Shown here in pieces: positions 28,531 through 36,599 of a DNA stretch of 64,000 bases. Below the pieces are notes generated by a model that did not search any database, had not been told where the DNA came from, and saw nothing but the letters and a program-made list of their open reading frames with translations. The stretch comes from JALOTE01 sp031422195. GTDB lineage: Bacteria; Pseudomonadota; Alphaproteobacteria; Rhizobiales; Rhizobiaceae. The stretch covers positions 4,647-68,646 of the forward strand of contig JANOPZ010000077.1 in the NCBI GenBank assembly GCA_031422195.1, in the 5' to 3' direction. Every line of letters begins with the position of its first letter. Position 1 is the first letter of the stretch. The translations under genes were made by a program, and so were the position numbers.

Positions 28531-28797
28531 ATGAAAACCAAATTAGCCGCCGCAATCGCCGCCTTGATGTTGATGTCTGCAGGCGTTCAGGCTGCGACAT
28601 TGGTCAATAAAGGCAAAGACCCTGTGACGATTGTTGTCACAGAAGACGGCCAGAAAAACGAAGTTACTGCGGGTGCTGCCGAAACGGTTGAATTCTGTTT
28701 GGCTGGCTGTTTTGTAACTTTCCCAAATGGCGACCGTCAGGCTCTTACCGGTAGCGAAACTGTCGAGATAACGGGCGATGATGTTCTCGTTCAATAA
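28531..28797 (+). CDS. Small secreted protein, unknown function
   Basis: The 88-residue protein has a clear signal peptide (MKTKLAAAIAALMLMSAGVQA, cleavage after residue 21). The mature part of about 67 residues is acidic and beta-rich, with a Cys pair in FCLAGCFVTFPNGD that could form a disulfide in the periplasm. AGGAG lies 6 bases before the ATG. A stem-loop sits before the gene and a terminator-like hairpin after it, so it is probably monocistronic and may be strongly expressed. I do not recognise the family. Confidence 0.75.
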   Translation: MKTKLAAAIAALMLMSAGVQAATLVNKGKDPVTIVVTEDGQKNEVTAGAAETVEFCLAGCFVTFPNGDRQALTGSETVEITGDDVLVQ

Positions 28798-28837
28798 ATC
28801 GCGCCCAATTAACGCTGCATTAAGTTAGATTTCAACC

Positions 28838-28865
28838 GGCAGGCCTCCAAAGCCTGCCCGTTTAG
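28838..28865 (+). terminator. Intrinsic terminator after the small secreted protein
   Basis: GGCAGGC (28838-28844) pairs perfectly with GCCTGCC (28852-28858) across a 7-base loop and is followed by CGTTTAGT. The T run is short, so strength is moderate. Confidence 0.6.
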
Positions 28866-28927
28866 TATTTCGAGTTAAATTTGCGCCATAGATATTGCGT
28901 AGGGCTCATTCCTCAAATGGAAAAGCG

Positions 28928-30367
28928 ATGGACGTCAATATCAACACACGGGTCATTCCCTTGGCAGTGGACCTCGACGGCACATTGGTTGCCGGAGATT
29001 TGCTTTGGGAAACCTTGTTTGCGCTTATAAAAAAGCATCCGCTTTGTTTGTTTTTAATTCCCATTTGGCTTGTCCGCGGCGGCAAAGCGCGGCTGAAATA
29101 CGAAGTTGCGCAACGCATCGCAATAAAACCAGAATTGTTGCCGTATCGCGCCGCGTTTGTCGCGTATTTACGCGAACAAAAAGCATCCGGGCGTAAACTG
29201 GTTTTGGCCACAGCATCGCCGCAGGTTTATGCCGATGCTATTGCAGCCCATTTGGGTTTCTTCGATGCTGTGATTGCATCCACTCAAACCGAAAACTTGC
29301 GCGCCAAAGCTAAGTGTGATGCACTCGTTGCGCAATTTGGTGAGGCAGGATTTGACTACGCGGGCAATTCCCGGGACGACATTGTAGTATTTGAAGTGGC
29401 GCGGCAAAGCGTGATTGTTGCCCCGGACCGACATGCAAAAAACTGGCAGAAAAAACACGGTGGTATGGTTTTTGATGCCGTTCCAGTGCGTCTTAAGACT
29501 ATTGTTAAAATGCTACGCTGCCACCAGTGGCTTAAAAACGTTTTGATTGCTGTGCCGGTAATTCTGGCACACGACGTGTTGGATATAAGTCTTTTATCTG
29601 CCATCGCTTTGGCCATGCTTGCTTTTAGCACCACTGCATCTGCTATTTATATCCTGAATGATTTGTTTGATCTGGAAGCAGACCGGGCGCACCAACGCAA
29701 AAAACGCCGTCCGTTTGCCGCCGGTGATATCAGTGTGCCGGTGGGCTTGGCCACGATGCTGATGTTGCTTGCAGTTGCGGGCATAACCTGTTTGTTCTTG
29801 CCGCCGCTGTTTGGGCTTGTTTTGTTTGTCTATTTGGTTGCGACAACTGCCTATTCAATGGCGGTCAAGCGTATGCTTTTGATTGATATACTGATGTTGG
29901 CCGGACTTTACACAATGCGGCTGATCGCTGGCGCAGCGGCAACCGGTATTGAAGCGTCATTTTGGTTGCTGGCATTTTCCGGTTTCTTCTTTTTATCGCT
30001 GGCTTTGGTGAAACGTTACGTTGAACTTGCCAATTCCGCTGTAACAGCCGGTGAACGGGTAGCTGGCAGAGGCTATCAATCAGATGACAAGCCAATGGTG
30101 ATGCAGGCAGGCGTATCTTCGGCATTTGCCGCAACATTAGTTTTGGCGTTGTATATTGACTCATCTGCCGTCCGCGAACTTTACAGTCATCCGTGGATGA
30201 TTTGGCCGCTTGCACCTGTCGTCCTTTACATCAATCTGCGTATTTGGGTTTTAGCGTTGCGCGGTCAAATGGATGAAGACCCCGTCGTGTTCATTATTCA
30301 AGATTGGCGCAGTCAGATTGTCGTGGCGTTGAGTTTAGTCTTGCTCGCTGCAGCTGCTTATTCATAG
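28928..30367 (+). CDS. HAD phosphatase-UbiA prenyltransferase fusion (polyprenyl-phosphate phosphoribosyltransferase-like)
   Basis: ATG 28928 with GGAAAAG before it gives 479 residues. Residues 1 to about 190 are a HAD hydrolase with the nucleophile motif DLDGTLV at 15-21. From about residue 200, QWLKNVLIAVPVI, then NDLFDLEADRAHQRKKRRPFAAG, is a UbiA domain with its NDxxDxxxD metal site and about eight membrane helices. UbiA relatives of this subgroup (mycobacterial Rv3806c, Azorhizobium NoeC) put phosphoribose from PRPP on polyprenyl phosphate; the fused HAD could remove the 5-phosphate. The next gene encodes the matching DprE1-like oxidase. Specific substrate is inference. Confidence 0.85.
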   Translation: MDVNINTRVIPLAVDLDGTLVAGDLLWETLFALIKKHPLCLFLIPIWLVRGGKARLKYEVAQRIAIKPELLPYRAAFVAYLREQKASGRKLVLATASPQVYADAIAAHLGFFDAVIASTQTENLRAKAKCDALVAQFGEAGFDYAGNSRDDIVVFEVARQSVIVAPDRHAKNWQKKHGGMVFDAVPVRLKTIVKMLRCHQWLKNVLIAVPVILAHDVLDISLLSAIALAMLAFSTTASAIYILNDLFDLEADRAHQRKKRRPFAAGDISVPVGLATMLMLLAVAGITCLFLPPLFGLVLFVYLVATTAYSMAVKRMLLIDILMLAGLYTMRLIAGAAATGIEASFWLLAFSGFFFLSLALVKRYVELANSAVTAGERVAGRGYQSDDKPMVMQAGVSSAFAATLVLALYIDSSAVRELYSHPWMIWPLAPVVLYINLRIWVLALRGQMDEDPVVFIIQDWRSQIVVALSLVLLAAAAYS

Positions 30368-30368
30368 G

Positions 30369-31682
30369 ATGAACGTTTCAATTCAAAGTTTTGGACGCAA
30401 CGACGCCAATACACAACGTTTAGCCATAACGGCGCATGAAGGCGTAGCCCTATTTGGCTCAAAGCAAGGCTTAACAAGTACATTTTTACCCTATGGCAAC
30501 GGCCGTTCGTATGGTGACAGTTGTTTGACGCGCAGCGGCTTGCACGTGGATATGCGTGGCCTAAACCGAATTATAGGCCTTGATTTAGAAACAGGTGTTT
30601 TGACCGCCGAACCTGGCGTTATTCTTGGTGATCTCATTGGCCAATTATATGGCAAAGGCTGGTTTCCGGCCGTGGTGCCCGGCACCCAATTTGTGACATT
30701 GGGCGGCGCTTTGGCTAATGATATCCATGGTAAAAACCATCATGGTCAAGGCACATTTGGCAACCATGTTTTGTCATTTAAACTGGCGCGCTCTGATGGC
30801 AGCTTGATCGTTTGCAGCCGAAATGAAAACCCACACCTGTTTGCCGCAACCATTGGCGGCATGGGGCTGACAGGAATCGTCGTAGAGCTGACGATACAGC
30901 TCATTCAGGTCAGCGCACATACGGTTCGGCAACAAACTATTCCTTTTGGCTCGCTTGTTGACTATTTTGAATTGATCGAAAGCGAAGGGGAGAACCATGA
31001 GTATGCAGTGGCATGGATCGACCAATTGGCCACCGGCAAAAGCTTTGGCCGCGGCTTGATGTTGTTAGGGGATCATGCCCCAAACGAGTTACCTTTGAAA
31101 TCCCCCATGCCTTTGAGTGTGCCGTTTCAACCACCGGTTTCCATGCTCAATGGCGTGTCCTTGAAACTTTTTAACGCCGCCTATCATTGGGCAGGCAAAC
31201 GTAAGAATGGCGAGCAACTTGTTCGTGCCCAGTCATTCTTTTTTCCACTTGATGCTGTTAAAAACTGGAACCGGCTTTACGGGCCACGTGGGCTATACCA
31301 ACACCAGAGTGTTATTCCACTTGGCGCTGCTCCTGAAATTATCCCTGCCATGTTGCGCGCAACGCACGATGCGGGCGAGGCTTCGTTCCTGACGGTTCTG
31401 AAAAAATTTGGCACTATGTCATCACCCGGCCTTCTATCTTTTCCGCGTTCCGGCCACACATTAACGTTGGATTTTCCCAATCGGGGGCAACGCACTTTAG
31501 AGCTTTTGAACCGTCTGGATGATTTGGTTCTGCAAGGTGGCGGTGCGGTCAATCCCTATAAAGACGCCCGTATGAGCGCTGCTATGTTTAAGGCTTCGTT
31601 TGCCAATTGGCAGGCGTTAGAAGCGCTTCGTGATCCGAAAATAGTGTCCGATTTCTGGACACGAACTGCATTAACGCGTTGA
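30369..31682 (+). CDS. DprE1-like FAD-binding oxidase
   Basis: The 437-residue protein has the FAD loop PYGNGRSYGDSCL (about residues 42-54) and VVPGTQFVTLGGALANDIHGKNHHGQGTFGNHV (about 103-135), both hallmarks of decaprenylphosphoryl-beta-D-ribose 2'-oxidase. In DprE1 the Cys targeted by benzothiazinones lies in the C-terminal domain; I could not find an equivalent. It starts two bases after the HAD-UbiA stop, so the pair would make and oxidise a polyprenylphosphoryl-ribose at the inner membrane. No classical DprE2-type short SDR follows. Confidence 0.86.
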   Translation: MNVSIQSFGRNDANTQRLAITAHEGVALFGSKQGLTSTFLPYGNGRSYGDSCLTRSGLHVDMRGLNRIIGLDLETGVLTAEPGVILGDLIGQLYGKGWFPAVVPGTQFVTLGGALANDIHGKNHHGQGTFGNHVLSFKLARSDGSLIVCSRNENPHLFAATIGGMGLTGIVVELTIQLIQVSAHTVRQQTIPFGSLVDYFELIESEGENHEYAVAWIDQLATGKSFGRGLMLLGDHAPNELPLKSPMPLSVPFQPPVSMLNGVSLKLFNAAYHWAGKRKNGEQLVRAQSFFFPLDAVKNWNRLYGPRGLYQHQSVIPLGAAPEIIPAMLRATHDAGEASFLTVLKKFGTMSSPGLLSFPRSGHTLTLDFPNRGQRTLELLNRLDDLVLQGGGAVNPYKDARMSAAMFKASFANWQALEALRDPKIVSDFWTRTALTR

Positions 31683-31775
31683 TATTGCAGGCATCATCTA
31701 AAAGTTTAATCATTTTCATTAGAAATAGTTGAGCTTTCTTCATTAAGTTTGGGGCCAGAAACCAGAGCTCATACA

Positions 31776-32225
31776 ATGAAGTTCATTCCGTTTATCTTGT
31801 TTACCGTGCTCACGAATGCTGCTGCGCAACTGATGTTGAAGCAGGGGATGACCAATCTTTCACCGATCACGCTTGGCCCGATTTCGTTTGCCCATGATAC
31901 TTTGATCGGCAAACTTGGAATGACGTTGCTTAATCCATGGGTGATGGCGGGGTTGATTGTATTTGTGATTTCGATGGCGTCGCATTTGTTCGTCTTGTCG
32001 AAAGTTGAGATTTCATTTGCTTATCCGTTTTTAAGTCTTGCCTACATCGTGGTCGCCGTTGCGGCTTGGACATGGTTTGGCGAAGACCTTAACCAATACC
32101 GGATTGCTGGTATTGCGCTGATTTGCGTTGGCACTGTTCTTATTGCCCAAGGTGGTGACGGCAAATCGCGAGAGCCCCAGAAAACACAAATTCTTTCCCA
32201 GTTTAATGAGGCAGCAAAACCATGA
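31776..32225 (+). CDS. Small DMT/SMR-like membrane protein
   Basis: ATG 31776 (MKFIPFILFTVLTNAAAQLMLKQG) gives 149 residues with four membrane helices and a short polar tail. The single-domain EamA/SMR layout resembles ArnE/ArnF-type flippases of undecaprenyl-phosphate sugars. It lies in a run of lipid-linked sugar genes and overlaps the epimerase gene by four bases, so flipping of a polyprenyl-linked sugar is a reasonable but unproven role. Confidence 0.75.
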   Translation: MKFIPFILFTVLTNAAAQLMLKQGMTNLSPITLGPISFAHDTLIGKLGMTLLNPWVMAGLIVFVISMASHLFVLSKVEISFAYPFLSLAYIVVAVAAWTWFGEDLNQYRIAGIALICVGTVLIAQGGDGKSREPQKTQILSQFNEAAKP

Positions 32226-33229
32226 AACATGTAATTTTCGGCGGCGACGGTTTTGTTGGCCGTCATCTTGCCAAGGATTTGGCTGCGCGCGGTGAAGAGG
32301 TCGTTGTTGCTGATATCGTGAAATCAAATTTGCCTCACTATGCAAATGTCAGCCATATTCAATGCGACGTGACCGACACTGCCAGTGTGGCCGCTGTGCC
32401 GATTGCAGCCGATGATGTTGTCTATAATCTTGCAGCAAAAATGTTGTCGCCATTGCAAAAACGGGCTGACCGATATGCTTTTTTCTGGCCGGTCAATGCG
32501 TTTGGGGCGGGCAATATTATGGCAGCCACTGCCAAGGCTGGCGCCTCCAAACTGGTGCAGTTCACAACCGACATGGTCTACGGGCATACCGTGGTTTCAC
32601 CGCAATATGAATCCCATCCGATTGCCCCATTGGGCGAATATGGTGCATCAAAAGTTGCAGCTGAAAACCTTGCTGCGGAGTGGCGCAAACGCGGAATGAC
32701 GGTTTCCATTTTCCGTCCGCGTTTGATCATCGGGCCGGGTCGCTTGGGAATATTATCTAAACTATTTAAGTTGGTCGATTTGAATTTGCCGGTTCCGATG
32801 ATTGGTTCTGGTCAAGCGCCCTACCAGTTTATTTCGGTTTATGACTGCGCCGAAGCTGCACGTCTTGCCGGTATGCAAGGCTGCCCGAATGGCGAATTTA
32901 ATCTTGGCTCGAAAAATCCGCCAAGCGTTCGCGAACTGCTGGGTGGTCTCATTCAAAACGCTGGATCGAGATCTGTTCTCATTCCTACGCCGGGATTTGC
33001 CGTAAAAGCGACGCTTGCAGGATTTGATTGGCTAAACCTGCCGATCATGGACCCGGAGCAATATTTGATTGCGGACGAGTTCTGCGTGCGTGAAACCCGC
33101 GCTTGCGAAAGGGCGTTTGGTTGGACCGCCAAGCATAATGACATCGATATGTTGAATGCCGCCTATGACGAATACCGAGCAGGCCTTGCCGGTAAAGCCA
33201 TGCCCGTAACCCATGCTCCTGCAGAATAG
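32222..33229 (+). CDS. NAD-dependent sugar epimerase/dehydratase (extended SDR)
   Basis: The 335-residue protein starts HVIFGGDGFVGRHLAKDLAARG, an extended-SDR NAD loop, and has the YxxxK pair in GEYGASKVAAENL (about residues 139-151) with a Thr in FTTDMVYGH. It ends with a substrate lobe typical of UDP-sugar or lipid-sugar epimerases. It could replace DprE2 by reducing the keto group made by the DprE1-like oxidase, although true DprE2 is a classical short SDR. It is coupled to the small DMT gene by an ATGA overlap. Confidence 0.85.
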   Translation: MKHVIFGGDGFVGRHLAKDLAARGEEVVVADIVKSNLPHYANVSHIQCDVTDTASVAAVPIAADDVVYNLAAKMLSPLQKRADRYAFFWPVNAFGAGNIMAATAKAGASKLVQFTTDMVYGHTVVSPQYESHPIAPLGEYGASKVAAENLAAEWRKRGMTVSIFRPRLIIGPGRLGILSKLFKLVDLNLPVPMIGSGQAPYQFISVYDCAEAARLAGMQGCPNGEFNLGSKNPPSVRELLGGLIQNAGSRSVLIPTPGFAVKATLAGFDWLNLPIMDPEQYLIADEFCVRETRACERAFGWTAKHNDIDMLNAAYDEYRAGLAGKAMPVTHAPAE

Positions 33230-33244
33230 GGATTGATCATAAAC

Positions 33245-34714
33245 ATGAGTGATACCGCCACATTAGACACCCGCGCGAAAATTGAAGATGCACCATCGAT
33301 TGCAACGCCTGCCGCCGCGCAGCCTAAACTCCTTAGTGTTGCCGATGCAAAAGCGCTCAATGTCGGACAGATGCGCGATATGTTTTCAAATCATATCAAT
33401 CCCGGTCAGTTGCACTTTATGAAACTGTTGGGGTTCGACAAAATCAAGGTCGAGCGCGCGGAAGGTATGTATTATTACGACCAAAATGGCCGGGCAATTT
33501 TAGATTTTTTCGGTGGTTTTGGATCACTCGCATTTGGCCACAATCACCCGCGCTTAACAGCTGCCCGTAAACAGTTTCAAGATGAGCAGCGCCACGAAAT
33601 TGCGATTGCATTTATGTCGCAATACGCTGTGGCGTTTGCCAAAAATCTTGCAATTATTTCGCCAGGCGCCTTGGACATGGTGTTCCTCGGATCGTCCGGT
33701 TCAGAAGCCATGGAAGCTGCGGTCAAACTCGCTGAACGGGCAGCAGGCCCTTCGCGGCGTAAGATTGCTTATGCTGAAAATTCGTTCCACGGCAAAACCA
33801 AGGGCGTTTTAACCATTACAGATGGCGCGCTTTACCGTGGTGAATTTGACCTCACCGATAACACTGTCAAAGTGCCATTTGGCGATATTGAAGCTGTTGA
33901 ACGCTTGTTTGCTAGAGACCCCGAAGTGGGCGTAATTGTGCTTGAAACAGTGCAAGGTGGCGGTGGAATTATTTCTGCGCCCACAGCTTATTGGCAAAAA
34001 CTGCGCGCGCTGTGCGATAAGCACAATGTACTTTGGGTTGCCGACGAAGTGCAGTGTGGCTATGGCCGTACCGGTAAGTTTTATGCGTTTGAGCATCATG
34101 GCGTGGTGCCAGACATTACCGCGCTCGCCAAATCACTGGGTGGCGGCAAGGCTGCTGTCGGCGCAATGATTGCTAAACGCGACGTTTACATGAAGGCCTA
34201 TGGCACACCAAAAACGGCAATGATCCATGCGCAAGCAACTTTTGGCGGAATGGGCGAGGCCTGTGTGACGTCCATTGAAGCGCTCAATGTTCTGTATGAG
34301 GACGGTTTGATCGACAATACGGCCGACACCGGTGCTTATTTGATTGATCGCCTCAATGCGATGCAAGCAAAATATCCAACTTTGTTGAAAGAAGTTCGCG
34401 GACAGGGCTTTATGGTTGGCCTTGAGTTTCATGATTTCAGCCAAGCATTGCCGATGATGCTTAGACCTGTTGTGGCGTTGCTTGATGATAAGCTTAAAGG
34501 CTCTTTACCGGGTTTTGTCGGCAGCCATTTGCTGGCTGATCACGGCGTGCTGGTGGCGTTTACGGAATACAACCGCAATGTGATACGGCTGGAGCCGCCA
34601 CTGATTTGCACGCGTGCGCATGTCGATCAATTTATTGCGGCGTTTGATGAAGTCATGGGCCGCGGTATTGTGCGGATTGTTAAAGACTTCATTGCGCGGC
34701 AGGTGAAAAAATAA
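33245..34714 (+). CDS. Class III (ornithine-type) PLP aminotransferase
   Basis: ATG 33245 gives 489 residues; a TTG 12 bases upstream is possible. PLP-enzyme landmarks are FGSSGSEAMEAAVKLAERA-like phosphate binding, LWVADEVQCGYGRTGKFYAFEHHG (about 262-285) with the cofactor Asp, and the Schiff-base Lys in TALAKSLGGGK (about 292-302). The C-terminus ends with NVIRLEPPLICT. The class acts on terminal amines or aldehydes; a group in hopanoid-making bacteria (HpnO) makes amino-hopanoids. Its position directly after the sugar genes suggests modification of a surface lipid or sugar. The substrate is unknown. Confidence 0.88.
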   Translation: MSDTATLDTRAKIEDAPSIATPAAAQPKLLSVADAKALNVGQMRDMFSNHINPGQLHFMKLLGFDKIKVERAEGMYYYDQNGRAILDFFGGFGSLAFGHNHPRLTAARKQFQDEQRHEIAIAFMSQYAVAFAKNLAIISPGALDMVFLGSSGSEAMEAAVKLAERAAGPSRRKIAYAENSFHGKTKGVLTITDGALYRGEFDLTDNTVKVPFGDIEAVERLFARDPEVGVIVLETVQGGGGIISAPTAYWQKLRALCDKHNVLWVADEVQCGYGRTGKFYAFEHHGVVPDITALAKSLGGGKAAVGAMIAKRDVYMKAYGTPKTAMIHAQATFGGMGEACVTSIEALNVLYEDGLIDNTADTGAYLIDRLNAMQAKYPTLLKEVRGQGFMVGLEFHDFSQALPMMLRPVVALLDDKLKGSLPGFVGSHLLADHGVLVAFTEYNRNVIRLEPPLICTRAHVDQFIAAFDEVMGRGIVRIVKDFIARQVKK

Positions 34715-34722
34715 ACGTTCAA

Positions 34723-34744
34723 CCCTGCCATTATTCCGGCAGGG
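34723..34744. terminator. Bidirectional terminator between converging genes
   Basis: CCCTGCC (34723-34729) pairs with GGCAGGG (34738-34744) across an 8-base loop, between the aminotransferase stop at 34714 and the convergent membrane-protein gene, whose stop codon at 34731-34733 lies in the loop. Confidence 0.55.
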
Positions 34745-36440
34745 TCGTACCCGCTTTCAGCGAAATCGAATGGCAGGGCGTCAGGTTAAATTGAACCCTG
34801 CCGATCAATGCGGCCGCGTAAATGTTTTCTAGGTTTTGCGTTGCAGCGGTGTAGGGACAAAGTGGCACCAAAATCACATCTGTTGCCGCAACCGAAGTGA
34901 TTGTTTTGGCATCAATTGCGGGTACTGCGCGCGATGGATCTGCACCAATAGCGATATGCTGTGGCGCTTGTTTATTGGTTAAAAACGGAAACGGATTAGT
35001 GAAATCCATAGTCATGATGCTGTTGTACTTGAAACCTTTGGCCTCCAATAATTGTAATGCAATAACTGCATCAGAAGTTGCCTTTAACCAAGCTATTTGA
35101 AAATCCGGGTCGGAAAACAAGAGTGGTGAGGGTAACTCACCGGCTTTTGCAAAAGCTTTCAAATCGTCCTGATCCTTGGTATATTCGGTCAGCATGAAGC
35201 CAGCCCGTTTCAAATTTTCAGGTCGGGCCGTTACATTGTCGAGTGATTTTAATCCGGCAAAGTCGATGTTCTGGTGGCGGAGCATACCAACCAAAGCACG
35301 CGCTGCTGATTGGGCGGTATTGGCCAATGGCACAAGGACAATAATTGCTGCAAAAACAAGGGCTGGAGCAACCTTTTGGGGCTGAAACAAATTCCTCATG
35401 ATGAGAGGCGTTGCACTTAAGACAACTGGCCAAAGGAAAATCAACTCTTGCCCGCCGGTGTTCTGACTTTCAAAAAATAGCCCTGCCAATAACGTCGTTG
35501 CCAACCAAAATGCCGGCTGGTTAAATTTGCGGGTTTGCAGGTCTTGTCGGCTCGGAAATAACACCAGTGCTAAAATGACAGTCGCCGCAGTAATCGCAAA
35601 CATGCGCGATACCGATTGCAGCATGCGCGCGGCAAAACCATCACTATTCATTTTCACAAGTGCAGCAATATCTGAAACATAGGCGGCTACTGCGCCAGTC
35701 ATTAACTCTACGGTGCCAATCAAAACCGTAAAAATAAACGCTGCAATGATAGCTTGCCGAAAAATAATCCGGCCTGAAATCAGTGCAAAAAGACAAATCA
35801 AACCACCGGCAAGAAATGCTGTAATTTTTGTCAAAAACAAAGCAGCAATCACAATGCCAACGATACCCGGCAACATGCGCGCGCCTTTTACAAACAGCAC
35901 GGCGGTCACCAGGACATAGAGCAGTTGGCTGCCCTGACGGTTGTAGATGCCAAATCCATCTGAACCGGGAAACGGGTAGTAGCTTGACGTATTAAATGGC
36001 AGCAAAGCGTAAAACAAAAATACAGCCAAAAGTGCGATCGCAACCCAAGTGTTGCGGCGAGCCATGTCGACCATGACAAGCATCATCAATGGTGCGGTCA
36101 CAAACAATATTGCGTAGCTTGAAAGCAAAACAGTTTGCCCATTTGGAAACAGCCAAAGCATGCAAGCCGAAAGCCAATATGCCAACGGGCCAACCGGTGC
36201 AAAAAAATCAACGGACGGGATTTGCCCTGCCAAAACCCGCGATGCGCCATCAATAAAAATGAAGTTGTCCCAATACATCGGGCCAATTGGCATACGGATT
36301 GGCAATGCCAATAGCAACATTGCGAAAGCCAGCGCGGCAATCGGAAGCATCACAGGCACGACGCTAAGTGCGCGGTGTCGGGTCGTATTTTTTTGGACGA
36401 ACAAGAGCGGATTACCAGATAAAATTTTCAGTTCGATCAT
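34731..36440 (-). CDS. Polytopic membrane protein, GT-C glycosyltransferase-like
   Basis: The 569-residue protein has about ten to twelve membrane helices in the first 390 residues and a soluble C-terminal part. After the first helix comes GPMYWDNFIFIDGASRVLAGQIPSVDFFAPVGPLAYWL (about 53-90), in which the Asp residues resemble the first-loop acidic motif of GT-C enzymes such as ArnT and arabinofuranosyltransferases. It faces the sugar-lipid cluster and shares its terminator. A role as the transferase that uses the polyprenyl-linked pentose is inferred from position and topology, with no direct family match made. Confidence 0.65.
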   Translation of the reverse strand: MIELKILSGNPLLFVQKNTTRHRALSVVPVMLPIAALAFAMLLLALPIRMPIGPMYWDNFIFIDGASRVLAGQIPSVDFFAPVGPLAYWLSACMLWLFPNGQTVLLSSYAILFVTAPLMMLVMVDMARRNTWVAIALLAVFLFYALLPFNTSSYYPFPGSDGFGIYNRQGSQLLYVLVTAVLFVKGARMLPGIVGIVIAALFLTKITAFLAGGLICLFALISGRIIFRQAIIAAFIFTVLIGTVELMTGAVAAYVSDIAALVKMNSDGFAARMLQSVSRMFAITAATVILALVLFPSRQDLQTRKFNQPAFWLATTLLAGLFFESQNTGGQELIFLWPVVLSATPLIMRNLFQPQKVAPALVFAAIIVLVPLANTAQSAARALVGMLRHQNIDFAGLKSLDNVTARPENLKRAGFMLTEYTKDQDDLKAFAKAGELPSPLLFSDPDFQIAWLKATSDAVIALQLLEAKGFKYNSIMTMDFTNPFPFLTNKQAPQHIAIGADPSRAVPAIDAKTITSVAATDVILVPLCPYTAATQNLENIYAAALIGRVQFNLTPCHSISLKAGTTLPE

Positions 36441-36499
36441 ACCAATAATGTGTTGGTAAACAACTAATGAAGCCGCGCAGCAAACAACCGTCGCGGGCT

Positions 36500-36542
36500 A
36501 TTTGCGCCCTGTCGCAAACGGAAAGCAGCTATCCCATTTGCG
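36500..36542 (+). promoter_or_regulatory. Repeated ATTTGCG elements before the GcvT/FAD oxidoreductase
   Basis: ATTTGCG occurs at 36500-36506 and again at 36536-36542, 36 bases apart. The first copy is part of an inverted repeat TTTGCG-6-CGCAAA (36501-36518) that contains TGTCGC. Related GCGACA/TGTCGC words occur before the GlxA-type regulator and the first mttB-like gene, so this could be a binding site of that regulator. Confidence 0.35.
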
Positions 36543-36599
36543 AATCTATCGTCGTCTCAGCTATAGCCCGCCAACGGGTTTGAATTTGAGGGAACGAAA

